The notes under the pieces were generated by a model. The model was not told where the DNA came from and searched no databases. It saw only the letters and a list, made by a program, of their open reading frames with translations. A program made the position numbers and the translations under genes. Positions 15,346-26,712 of a DNA stretch of 64,000 bases are shown here, in pieces. Origin of the DNA: Salarias fasciatus. Lineage: Eukaryota > Chordata > Actinopteri > Blenniiformes > Blenniidae. Every line of letters begins with the position of its first letter. Position 1 is the first letter of the stretch. The stretch lies in NCBI RefSeq assembly GCF_902148845.1, contig NC_043755.1, positions 5,501,790-5,565,789 on the forward strand. Reading direction: 5' to 3'.

Positions 15346-15775
15346 CATACCAAGGATGACCCGGGTTTGAATCCAGTTTATTACCCTGCCTTCATCCATA
15401 ATCAGCTGGAATCAGCTCCAGCACCATGTGACCCATCCATCCATCCATCGTCTATAGCCTACTGCTTTATCCTGTTTGGAGTGCCGGAGCCGATTCCAGC
15501 TGACTTTGAGCGAATGAAGGATCCATTCTGGACAAGTCGCTAGTCTGTCACAGGATGAACACAAAGAGACAGAACATCATGAAGATTCACATTCACACCG
15601 AGGTGCAATGTGGGGTCTTTGGAATGTGGGAGGATACTGGAGTACCCAGAGGAAATATGTACAAGTGAGAAGAACATGCAATCTCCACACAGAGAGACTT
15701 GGCACATATTTGAATCCATGAGCATCTGTGAGGTGTGAGCTAATCACTGTTGCACCTTGAGGCTTGCCATATGAC
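15346..15775. repeat. Common teleost dispersed repeat, two copies head-to-head
   Basis: From 15430 rightward the sequence follows a repeat I recognise from many fish genomes: CATCCATCCATC, TTATCCTGTTTGGAGTG, GAGCCGATTCCAGCTG, CTAGTCTGTCACAGG, CATTCACACCGAGG, GTGGGAGGATACTGGAG, GAACATGCAATCTCCACAC and a closing GTGAGGTGTGAGCTAATCAC. The left part (15346-15429) carries pieces of the same unit in reverse orientation (CAGCTGGAATCAGCTCCAGC). GGGTTTGAATCC at about 15361 resembles a tRNA B box, so a SINE-like origin is possible. I cannot name the family. Confidence 0.65.
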
Positions 15776-16039
15776 CTGAATTTGGATAAAGCAGTAAAGA
15801 AGCTGGGTTTATGGTCATTTTTGTGTTTTGTTTTTTTTTTCTTTGTCTCATTAAGTCTGTAGTTGTGATTATCTATATCTGCTGTTTTTTTCTAAAGTCA
15901 CCTGTTACACTTATGTCACCTATTTCTGCTGCTTGGGTTTGTGTTTGTCTCTGAATATCTTGATCTTAGTTTTGTGTTCTTTTGTAGTCTCTGTCTCTCT
16001 GTTTTGGAGTATTCTTGTCTTTCAGGGCTGTTTTTTGTG

Positions 16040-16388
16040 TTGTTCTGGGCAGTAAGTCCATTCAGTAATCTCTCCAAATGAAGACCTCTATTTTGTTAAG
16101 AATCAAAAGACACAGGGATGATCCATCTTTTCTCCTCAGGCCAGTCTCTCTGTGCAGCAGCAGCAGCAGCAGCAGCAGCATGCTGAAAAGCTGCTGACCG
16201 GAAGTAGACCGCCTCATCTCTTCCTGTGTCGCCTCCTTCTTTGTCTCCGGCCCGACACCTCGACACCAGGGCACGTCTTCCCTTTTCCCCTTAAGTTCTG
16301 AGGATATATTTACACATATATCCTTTATTTTTGACATTGAATGACCGTCGACTCTGAACTATTTATGCCTAAAAGTAAAGCGCCGAAA
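16040..16388 (+). promoter_or_regulatory. Probable cyth2 promoter and 5' leader, with (CAG)8 and a short uORF
   Basis: A (CAG)8 tract at 16155-16178 runs into an ATG at 16180 that opens a five-codon frame (MLKSC) ending at TGA 16195-16197. Next comes ACCGGAAGTAG, a good ETS-type site, and a C- and T-rich stretch up to the start codon. Whether the CAG tract and uORF are transcribed depends on the unknown start site. An in-frame TGA directly precedes 16341, and two further in-frame ATGs (16341, 16365) precede the chosen start. Confidence 0.5.
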
Positions 16389-19300
16389 ATGGATGACCTG
16401 GACTACAGTAAGTGGCTGTTTGCTCTGGCTATCGCTAGCTCGCCGTGGCTACTTTATTAGCTCAGCTGTGATGGACTGATTGAAATGTTACATCGAGTTG
16501 AAAGCGACTGCGTGTATTCCCTCTTCAGAGAGTTTTCCCAGAAGCGTGACGCGTATGTAAATGAAATGAGGCTAACTGTGAGCCACTTGGCACAAAGCTA
16601 ACTCAGTATTGATTGTTTGGTTGCGGTGCTCGTAGCTAAGTTTTTAGCTAACCTAGCTGCTCCGTGGCGTTAAACACCCGAACCTGCCTCCGGGTCACAG
16701 AAAGAGTCGCAAATATGAAATAATCACTGCGTCGGAGCAGCCCATCCCTGTAATTGTGGCACCGGCTGCTGGATGAGTGAATCAGACCATTTGTTTGATC
16801 CCGGCTGTGGGCGTGGTTGGTGCGCTGTGTTTCGCCGAGTAAACATCACAAACCGCTGCCCTCAGCTCCAAGGCTGCAGGGTTTGAACTTGATCTCCATT
16901 CTCTCCTGAAAATTCTACTGATCACGCCATTCTGAAAATCTTAGCTGCACACAGATCGTTTCATCTGTTACTGCTCAAGTATCTTTCCCTGAATATAAAT
17001 CCCTCTTGGACCACAGAGCCATTTGATTTGATCTCTGTGTCTGTGTACTTTTCTCTACTTTACCTCGTCCACAGATTGCGTCTTTTATTTGCGCAAAGAT
17101 CCGTCGATCGCACTGCGGATTGTATTGATACACATTAGCACGCAATGGTCAATAATGTTGATTTTACAAAGATGAGTGCCCTTATAAGTTGGCGTGTGTT
17201 GAAAATTGGAAACATCACCCACCTCTGGCATGTTGTGCAGACACTGAAATTGGGTGATTCGCATCCATCACCCTGCGCCTGGCTTATTGACATGTAGCAG
17301 GACCAAGACTGTTGTGCGTGGTTGTCATGTCTTAAGTGGAATTGAAGATGTGTTAAATGGCAGGGAAATACAGGAATATGCTGGTCATTTAGTACTGCTG
17401 CTAGTTTTTCATCAAACACCTTAAGAAGGTTTTCTCCTCTGAAGTAAAGCCAGAGACACATGCTGCTCAGTCACATAAATCACATTCATTACATTGTTAA
17501 TTTAAAGTTTTCATCTTTCGTCAAGTCGTTTCTTTATGTGTGCATGTCTAATGTCACTTCTAACTTGTGGTGCTTTTAAGGTTTTGGTTGAAGTTGTGGT
17601 GGTTGAAAAAGCAGTTTTCCTCTCCTTACTTATATAGAGAGCTGTTTTTATTCTTCTACCAAAGTTGGCAGCACAAGTTACTCTTTAAACTGCATCACAT
17701 TGTTGAAGCAGAGCCTGTCTGTGCATGCTGTTTCTATCCACAGACTGAACAGCTTTATTAAGTGAAGCAGCAGAAACAAAATGATTGAAAGATGCCTCTT
17801 GGTCTACTGTGGTGCATTGCCTTTAATGTTTATGTGTACTGTCTCCAGCGCTAACCTAATAAAGCTTAACAAATCAAAGTGCTTGACTGTAGACAGAAAA
17901 CAGATGAAACACTGTACTTTGTCAAAGTGAATGACAATGAAATTCCACTCACTTTGCACTGGCAGTGAAATTTCAAATGAAACAAGAAGTATTTGCAAAG
18001 CCCATTAGCTTAGATTGACAAGCTGCAGTGCATGTATTTTTTGTTCCTTTGATTAACCATGCTTTTAAACTAATTACATTAATTTTATATTTGGCTGCAG
18101 ATGCTTAAAAAGTGTCCTGAGATGCTTGAGTAACACGCGGTTTCTTTAATCCACTGTGAGCAGCTGCTTGCATTGTGTGGGCACGGTGACCGGCCGTTAG
18201 ATGTGCGGCTGCAGCGGGGCAGAAATCATTCTTCTCCTCTTCCCTCGCAGTCCCAGTAGACCTGAGCCCCGAGGAGCGCTCGGAGCTGGAGGACATCCGC
18301 CGGAGGAAGGGCGTCCTGCTGCAGGAGATCCAGCGGCTCCGAGAGGAGCTGAGAGAGGCCATCCTGGAGGTGGAGGGGCTGGAGACCAGCACAGAGGGCA
18401 GGTAGTGGGGCGGTCCTCATCACGTCACTGCTTCATACTGAATGGAACATGACCCTTTGACCTTGTTTTTGGTCACTACTGATAGAGATTTCTGTGTTAA
18501 TCTTTATTTTCTGCAGCAAAACCTTACAAAAAAGCCGTCATGTGGCCATGGGAAGGAAGAAATTCAACATGGACCCAAAAAAGGTATTCCTGTCAGCAGC
18601 TGTTCAGGTCTTCAGTGTGTGTTTCTCTTTCTGTGGTGAGGTGGCTGAGTGTGTTCTCGTGTCACAGGGCATTGTCTTTCTGGTGGAGAACGAGCTCCTC
18701 AGACACACTCCAGAGGACATCGCTCAGTTCCTGTACAAGGGAGAAGGCCTCAACAAGACGGCCATCGGAGATTATCTGGGTGAAAGGTGGGGAACGTTGA
18801 AATATCTTGTTTGTTCTTTTTTTGTTTTTTTTTTTTGTTTTTTTTGGCCAAATCATTTTGTAAATGCGATCTGGCTGCTGCTGTTCCGCAGGGACGACTT
18901 CAACATCAAAGTCCTCCAGGCTTTCGTCGACCTCCACGAGTTCACCGACCTCAACCTGGTCCAGGCCCTGAGGTAATCTGTGCCCACATATGGTGTTTTC
19001 TGTTTTGAGCTGAAAAAAAAATCCCCTTTGAAAGCTATCCAGTCTCACTGTGGTGATTAAACCCACTCAACAATGGAAAGTCCTGCCCTTGTTATCACCC
19101 CAGTTTGAGGATAGGAAAAAAATATTATGCAAGCGAGCAGCAGCCGCCGTGCTGCCGATTCTTGAAGGCAGAGTTTGTTCCCTCAGACGTGACCTCGAGC
19201 TCGACCTGTTCTCTGCAGACAGTTCCTGTGGAGTTTCCGTTTGCCCGGCGAAGCCCAGAAGATCGACAGAATGATGGAGGCCTTCGCTCAGAGATACTGC

Positions 19301-20960
19301 CACTGCAACCCCGGCGTCTTCCAGAGCACCGGTAAACATCCCCTCGCTCCAGAGTCACAGAAACACTGCTGATATCCACATGTCAGATGTTCCTGGATTT
19401 CTTTATTTTGCTTGTCGGACAATTCACTTTCTTTAAAATGTTAAAATTGCCGTTTGAAGAGAGAATGACTCGAGTATGCAGAGAAAGTACTACAATGGGA
19501 TTTCAGTCATGCCTGGAATGCAAAATAAAAACAAAGTGTCCTTGGGACAGATAAGTTTTTTAGAAATGCGGTTATCAGTCATTTTGAGAGATTACATTGT
19601 GAGGCAGGTCTTTCCAGTTGAGAGGGAGACACTCTGTGAAGTTCCATCAACAACTGCTGTTTTTTAAATTGTGGTTTTATTTTTGAACCTCGTCTTGATT
19701 TGAAGGAGTTTTTCCCCGCTGCCTTTCATTTTTGCACAGTAATGTAGAGTTCATATTAAAACGTGATGCCGATCCATCTGTTAGGAGGTTTCTGCTCCGG
19801 CAGCCAAATGTTTCCCTAAATGTATAAACAAACAAAATAATCCAAGACTGAACTTTACAGCCTTGTCGGTGTTCGGCAGTCACACTGACAGATTCCAAGT
19901 TTTTGCTCGTCTGACTTTTCACTTCAGTTTTCTGCCATTCTCCGAAGTGAATCTTTTTCCAAGTTTTCATAAACTTATCAGAGCTGCTTTTTTTTTCCAA
20001 GTGAAAGTAAACAACGGTCACTTCCCAGAAGGTGTGCGCACAAACAGCTAACTTCTTCCTAGAAATGACCTGTAATGTGAATCCACAGAGTCGTGGCGAT
20101 GCAAAAACACGGCTTTTAAAAGCAGCTTGTGGTCTTCGCGTTTCCTGAAATTGTTTGAGTGAGTAATGTCCTGCAGTGCCTTGTTTGAAGCGGTGTCTTG
20201 GGAGGTTGGTCGTAACGCCAGCAGCGGGCCTTTTGTTTGAACGACAGGAAGAGGAGAAAGTGGCGTTTATGAGTCTGCTGTTCATTCGCAAGCACTGATA
20301 TCGGCGTCGGATCTCATCTGTCCGACTGTGCTTTTAATCGTAAAGCTTATCAGTTGGAGATAGTTTCACCAACAGCGATGTGTTAACTTCAGGTCTGACG
20401 GGGAAAAGATGACATATCAGCAGTTTGAAGATTAAACTATAAGAAGAGAAGTGGCTCAAAAGGAACACAGTCCTCAAACAGTGAGCACGTCTTGTTGTGT
20501 GATGGTTTTGCATGTCTCTCCTGTTTGCAGACACATGCTACGTGCTGTCATTTGCCATAATTATGCTGAACACGAGTCTCCATAACCCCAACGTGAGGGA
20601 CAAACCCGGGGTGGACCGCTTCATCTCCATGAACCGCGGCATCAACGAGGGGGGAGACCTGCCCGAGGAGCTGCTCAGAGTATGATCCGCCGCACGCCGC
20701 CTCGCCTCCTCTCCACCCTCCCGCCGCTTCATTCGCTCATTTCTCCGTCTCGTCCTTCTCTTTTTGGTTTTAGAATCTGTACGAAAGTATTAAAAACGAG
20801 CCGTTCAAGATCCCCGAGGACGACGGCAACGACCTGACGCACACCTTCTTTAACCCGGACAGAGAGGGGTGGCTTCTGAAACTCGGTGAGACGATCCCAG
20901 CTCCTGTCTGAGAGCACCGCTGCTCCTCTGCATGTCGGTCTTTAACGTTTCTGACAAATC

Positions 20961-21009
<49 letters not shown>

Positions 21010-21333
21010 GAAGATGTCACTGTAAGCCATCGCGAGTGGGATAAATGATGTCTGTTTGCCACTGTGATCTGTTCTCCTCTGTGGCTTGATGCTGCGATGA
21101 AGCCGCTCTGGTCTCTGAGGTTTGCCGCCTCTTTTACTCCACTTGAGCGATCAGCTGGCAGTGTCGTGGCGACAAACACACACACACACCACACACACAC
21201 ATCCGCAGCAGGACGGTTAGCACGGCACTGTCTGTCTCGTGCGGCATCAGTTGATGAAATGGAGACTGTTTTTCTTCTGCATGGCGGGGCCTGTGATCTG
21301 TGTGTCACTAATATGATCTTCTCTTCCTCCTCC

Positions 21334-21374
<41 letters not shown>

Positions 21375-22860
21375 CATTTGTCCTCTAAATCCTCTGGTTC
21401 CTTCTGTCTCTGCTTCTCCCCTGCGATTTCCACCCTCTCCTGCTGCTGCTTGTTTATTCAGGAGGTATGTACTGACAAAGTCGTTGTGGTTTCAAGTCGT
21501 AAAGCAAAACAATGAGAGACGTAGTTTATTGTTGGCCCAGAGGCCGTAGAGCAGCTTCTTGTACTTGCAGCCGTTATTTCTGGAACCTCCTGACGCTTAT
21601 CGGCGCTGTGCTCCTGTTTCAGGGGGAAGGGTGAAAACCTGGAAACGCCGATGGTTCATCCTCACAGACAACTGCCTTTATTACTTTGAATATACAACAG
21701 TAAGTACTTTCTTAATTGTTCTTGTATATTTATTGAATAACTGGGTGCAGAGTGTCAGTATTTGCTCTTATGTATTTACACTTAGGGGGATATATCAACA
21801 ATCTGACATTTTCTAGCATTAAAACACAGCTTTATTTCATGTTTATGTTACTGAAGGAAGCCAAAAAACAAACTTATAGTTTATTTGATGCTATTTACTT
21901 TGAGCTTTTCAGATGTTGCTTTAATTTGTTGAAGTGGTCTGACTGTTCAGCTTTAGCAGACTGTTACCAGTCTCAGCCTCTGCAGCTGAACTTCTCATGA
22001 CTGGAAATGGAGAGCATCTTCAATCCTGAAATACAAGTCATCCGTGATTGTGTTCAGAAAGTTAAGATAAGTGTGAGAGGGGAAAAAACATGGGGATTTG
22101 ATTCCTTTTTCCAACCCAAATAGATTGATTTTATTTTTGAAAGCAGGTTCCAGTTATAGGATTTAGATACGCTAGCTTTAACTTAGTTAAACGTTGCATT
22201 TTTTTGTGTCGTCAAACAGGATAAAGAACCACGAGGCATCATTCCCTTGGAAAATCTTAGTATTCGTGAAGTAGAAGACCCAAGAAAGCCAGTAAGTCTC
22301 TTCTTTCCTCCACACATTTGAATTATGACTAAAAACTGTTTTTTTGTCTTTCACTGTTGGTACGTAGTGATTATTAATCTAAACTGTTTCACCCTCTTCC
22401 CAACAGAACTGCTTTGAGCTGTACATCCCCAACAACCGCGGCCAGCTGATTAAAGCGTGCAAGACGGAGGCTGACGGCAGAGTGGTGGAGGGGAACCACA
22501 TGGTGTACCGGATTTCTGCTCCCACACCCGAGGAGAAGGACGAATGGATTCACAGCATCAAGTACGTACAGGACTCGTGACCAGGTACCTGCGTGCCACG
22601 TGGCGCGGTGTATCGGCGAGCCTTCACGAGTACGAGCACTCCTTTAGGATTATCAACAAAAGAGGATTGGAATATTCCAGTTTTTGAGTGATGAATTGGA
22701 AATATGTGGAAGTTTTGACCTCAAAAGCCGGGTCAGTGAGTTCTAACGTCCGTGTTTCTGTCATTCGTCCAGGTCTGCTGTCAGCGTGGATCCCTTCTAC
22801 GAAATGCTCGCCGCCAGGAAGAAACGTATATCACTGAAGAAGAAGGAGGAGCAGCCGTAG
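16389..22860 (+). CDS. cyth2: Cytohesin-2 (ARNO), Arf guanine-nucleotide exchange factor
   Basis: Catalyses GDP-GTP exchange on Arf GTPases (Arf1/Arf6) at the plasma membrane and endosomes. Exons: 16389-16407, 18251-18401, 18517-18583, 18668-18786, 18892-18972, 19219-19331, 20531-20679, 20774-20885, optional 21462-21464, 21623-21699, 22220-22291, 22407-22561, 22773-22860. Product is 400 aa, or 401 with the microexon, equal to human CYTH2. Domains: N-terminal coiled coil (about 12-60, [20 protein letters not shown]); Sec7 (about 70-250) with the catalytic glutamate finger FRLPGEAQK at E157; PH domain (from about 262, GREGWLLKL-type entry, [10 protein letters not shown] phosphoinositide site); basic C-terminus [13 protein letters not shown]. 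The tail and [17 protein letters not shown] favour CYTH2 over CYTH1/3/4. Upstream in-frame ATGs could add up to 16 residues. Confidence 0.96.
20963..21008. repeat. (GT)n microsatellite in a cyth2 intron
   Basis: Twenty-three uninterrupted GT units. A shorter broken (CA)n occurs at about 21178-21201 in the same intron. Likely polymorphic; no other role is evident. Confidence 0.95.
21337..21369. repeat. (TC)n microsatellite in a cyth2 intron
   Basis: A pure TC run about 90 bases upstream of the 3-base microexon. A pyrimidine tract here could bind PTB-type splicing repressors, but that is inference from position only. Confidence 0.9.
21462..21464 (+). other. Three-nucleotide alternative microexon (GAG) of cyth2
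   Basis: TTTATTCAG|GAG|GTATGT gives an acceptor and donor flanking exactly three bases. The preceding exon ends CTC G (20885) and the next begins GG GGA AGG (21623). Skipping the microexon therefore yields Gly-Gly-Arg, and including it yields Gly-Gly-Gly-Arg, at the start of the PH domain phosphoinositide loop. Cytohesins are known to have exactly these diglycine and triglycine isoforms, which differ in phosphoinositide preference. The match of phase, sequence and position makes this a confident call. Confidence 0.93.
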
Positions 22861-25382
22861 ATTGTGCACTTCGTTTTCTTCCCGTCTTCCTTCGTCCCCG
22901 CTCCCCTCTGCCCGTCCTGAAACTTTTCTGAACCCCTTCTTCTTCTTCTCCCCCGGTCCTCCAACTCCTCCTCCTTCCTGTCCCGAGGACTCCCTCGCTC
23001 AGACTCTGAAAAGGCCACATGAGGAGTGAGGAGTCCAGCTGCTGTGGCTGCTTCTCCACATCTCAGTTGTTACTCGACCGCTGTTACACTCGACTGTCCC
23101 GCCGCGCCCGTCTGTCCCGCGGTCTCGCCACGCTCGTCTCTCACCGGTGGTTCCAGTGGCCTGTGAAGCGTGCGTTCGGCCATCTTCACACCGCTGCTGA
23201 TCATCTTTACGGCACCTTTTTGGTCCTGTTCAGGCCTCTCAGCCACACTTGCTCAACTTGGGAGAGGAGGATGTTAAACTGCTGTGATCGTCATCATCTT
23301 CTCAGGTGATGGTGAGTTTCAAAGCCTTATCTTCCTGGTGGAACTCAAGTGTCTTCATTTACCACCCAAAAAAAAAAAAAAACTTGAACACAGCTTTTCA
23401 CAACTTTTAATCTAATATTAAAAAAAAAAAAAAAAAACTAAATTAAAAGTTCAATCAGCATCGGTGTGAATATGGTCGCGACGCACCAAGCAAGCGGAGT
23501 AGCTCTCTGATCAGTGCGGCCTGAATAAGACATTGCCTTTCTTGATTGTGCGTCGCCCAGACAAAATGTGAATTCACTTTCGAAACACTAACGAACTTCA
23601 GTTCTTGCTGGAAAGCGGAGCGATGAACCAGCTGGAGGCGATTCCACAGGACTTTTGTGATCGTATTACATCGACATGACCACGCCCCATACTGAGGTAC
23701 TGTAAGCATTATGTGAAGAGCATCTTTACTGTATAGTTACACAGAAGTATTGCCAAGTTAACTGTTAATCTTTCAATACAGTCGAGTCTCTGAGCAAAAA
23801 AAAAAAAGAAAAGAAGAAGTTAGTAACACATGGAAGAAGCTGGTTTCCCTGCAGGCAGCATCTTGATTCAGCTCGCTGAGGAAGTATATATTTTCTTTAG
23901 CATGTTTTTTTTTTTTTTTTTTTTACATGTGTGAGCAATAGCAGAGTAGAAAAACCATAGATGGAAGGCTTGTTAACTACTCCTTTAAAACACTATAACT
24001 GAGCAGTAACTCACATCATGGCAGATGTAACGTTCCAGCATGCGACTCGCTCATCTCTCACCAGTAAACCGCCGCTCTGTCCGCTAGCGTCAGTCTGAAC
24101 TCATCACAAAGGCAGCTCATTACGATGTACACTCTCTGTAAATAGATGTTTAGCATATTTGTTTACGATACACATAGAAATTATTTAATTTATTCTTTAT
24201 CTTTTGTTAAAATCCGATTTTGTACGAGCTACTGTATTACTGCATGTCGGTTAAAAACGGAGTCGTCGCTTGTAGGTGCCGATGGATCTCTGATCATGCT
24301 AGTGCACTGATTTGAAAAGTGTTAGTGTTCCCTGTTGACTCGGAAAACTTTATTATTATAGTTGATTCCTGCTTAGAGTAAATTTTCCTGTTCAGTTGTA
24401 GTTTCTTTTAAAAATGAGAGAATTAGGACACTTTTGTATAGTCTGATTTAATTGTTTTTTTTGTTTGTTTTTTCTTTTGTGTGAATCAGGCTCTAAAAAC
24501 ACACAGATCAGTGTCGCTGCTCAGAATTTATAAACTGGAGATTATAACGTTTTGTCTTACAACGATTTAAAGAAAATGAAGAGTAAAAACAAGGAACACT
24601 AATAAATGTTTGATTCATTATGTAAAAGCAAACGAACTTGGATGAAATGAATCATGAACGAGTTTAGATGTAAATTTCGCTTCACATCCAGTTGATGAAC
24701 CAGTCGTCTGATGAATTGATGCTCTAGATGGTAGGAATAATAATTGTCCTCTGCACTTTATCATTTTTTTTAGCATTTTTTGAGAAAATGCTCTTGCTCT
24801 GACTGATACTCTTTAGTGCCCTCTTGTGGTAACCACATACACTACAATATGCTAAAGGATGAACTGTGAAAGAACCCCCCCTCCCCGACATGAAACGCCT
24901 GTGGTCGGTCTCCGGTTGTAGCGGCACCAGGTCTTCACCAACAGGTTTGTCAGTGCTGAGTTCTCTCTGCTGGATCTCCTGACCGGCAGACCGAGGGAGG
25001 CTTCCTTTTTCTTCCCTCCTGGATGAGACTGACAGAGGCCTAACTTTCTGCTTCCACGTTTTGTGCTCGTGTACAGCACAGGGATCGTCCGCAGGCCTTC
25101 GCTTTCTGGGTATTCTTGAAGTGCAAAGGTGCCAAAAAGACAAACAAAAACTCTTCACATTTCCTGCTAAACACAACATCGAACACTGAAACGATCTGAC
25201 TGGAACAGATCCACTGTTTCCTTCCACCCCAGGTCCACTTCCTTCGGAAAAAAATGTGTTTTATTTTTGTGTTTATTTATTTTTAGTTACTGTGAGGTGA
25301 AGATGGATAGATCATCTGTAAATGTAGCAAAAAGGAAAACCACAAAATATTGGTGCCAGTAAACTACTGTGTAACAATAAAA
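22861..25382 (+). other. cyth2 3' UTR
   Basis: About 2.5 kb without recognisable coding sequence, ending at AATAAA (25377-25382) followed by GT- and T-rich sequence. It contains several long A and T runs (for example 23367-23382, 23419-23437 and 23907-23924). Extent is inferred from the first strong poly(A) signal before the convergent pentraxin gene. Confidence 0.6.
25377..25382 (+). terminator. cyth2 poly(A) signal
   Basis: AATAAA, with GTGTTTTTATT-rich sequence downstream. It lies 345 bases from the opposing signal of the pentraxin gene, so the two transcripts converge tail-to-tail. Confidence 0.65.
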
Positions 25383-25726
25383 GGTAAACAGAGGAGACTG
25401 TCGGCTGCGTGTTTTTATTCCTCCCAGCGGTGAAAATCACTTTTTGCCGTTAGCAATGGCTTGTGGAAGTTTTTTGTTTGTGCAAAGTTTTCTTTGTAAA
25501 CAGTTCAGCAGGTGTCTGGTGTTTTCTTGTTTTACGGGTTTTGTATCTAAAACAGGAGTTTTCCTTGAGCACAACAAAGAGCCACGAAGTCTTTTGTGAG
25601 CCTGCCGGCTTGAGTTCTAAACGGTCCGATGAGGATTAAAATTATTAATGCAAACCGTGGTAATCATTAAACCATTTGTCTCACGTGAAACTCAACAAAA
25701 AACACAAGGCACAAAACGTCCACACC

Positions 25727-25732
25727 TTTATT
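25727..25732 (-). terminator. Neuronal pentraxin poly(A) signal
   Basis: TTTATT on the plus strand reads AATAAA on the minus strand, about 980 bases after the pentraxin stop codon. The stretch 25733-26712 is the inferred 3' UTR and shows nothing else recognisable. Confidence 0.55.
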
Positions 25733-26712
25733 TACACTCTTCAAAGAAATACCTGACAGTGGCAAAGGCCCGACCTCTTTAAAATACCAAGTTTTATAGT
25801 CTGTACAGTTATAAACACACCATCAAGGCCAGATTTACATCATACAAAATCCACAGCAGTGCAGCATTTTCCTGACTCATAAAGGAAAAACGTGAGAAAT
25901 GTCTGATGATGATGAAAAATGCATTAAAACTGTATAAAAGTTTCAAAAAATTAAAGATCCCGAACGTTTTCTGTCTGTTTACAGGAGACCCGATGTGTTA
26001 TAAAAGAGGAGTCAGAGTTCAAGTTGTAAAACCAACAGAGGCTGAAAAAAAGATCTAAATTCTGCTCGACGGGCTCTTCAGTCTGTTTTTCAGAAAGCGG
26101 AGCGTGGATCTACCTATGACACACAGATTCAAGAAATTACAAAAAAGTGCGACACAAAATTATTTTAATCCTACAATTTCTTTGGTATGTTAGCCGTATG
26201 TTTCATGGAAACCTTTAAAAAGAGAATCCACAGTGAAAAATGACCTCTGGGGGGGAAAAGAAAATAATAAAATCTATGAATTTTATTCCACTAACTACAT
26301 ACAGTTTGTCACTTCACCACAACAGAACCCATGTGAGGCCTGCGCACGGCGGCTCAGGCCTGATGTATGTAAATGTATTATTAACAGTATGACAATATGT
26401 CACATACAGCACTTATCTTTTCAAAATAAAACACAAACTCAAGACAGATCATGGCCGATAACTAAGGCCCAAGACCACTAAGTCCCTACAGATGATTCAC
26501 CGTGTTGAGTTTTTTTTAAAAAATAATTATTTAGAAAAGGTTTAAATAAACTTAAAATAAAGGCATTGTCTCTGAGTCTGGAGGAGCTGGTGCGACTGAG
26601 AGATGGTCCTGAAGTCTTCCCTTTCAATAGTGCTTCTTCTCCATTAGTCTCTACAACGTAACGGACGTTCTCTTTATGTTCCCAGGTTTCTTCTTCCTCT
26701 GCTTGGCTGCTT

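Noticed and set aside
19677-20291. 204-codon minus-strand frame in a cyth2 intron
   Set aside because: Longest frame in that intron, but with no recognisable domain and ordinary intronic composition; probably chance.
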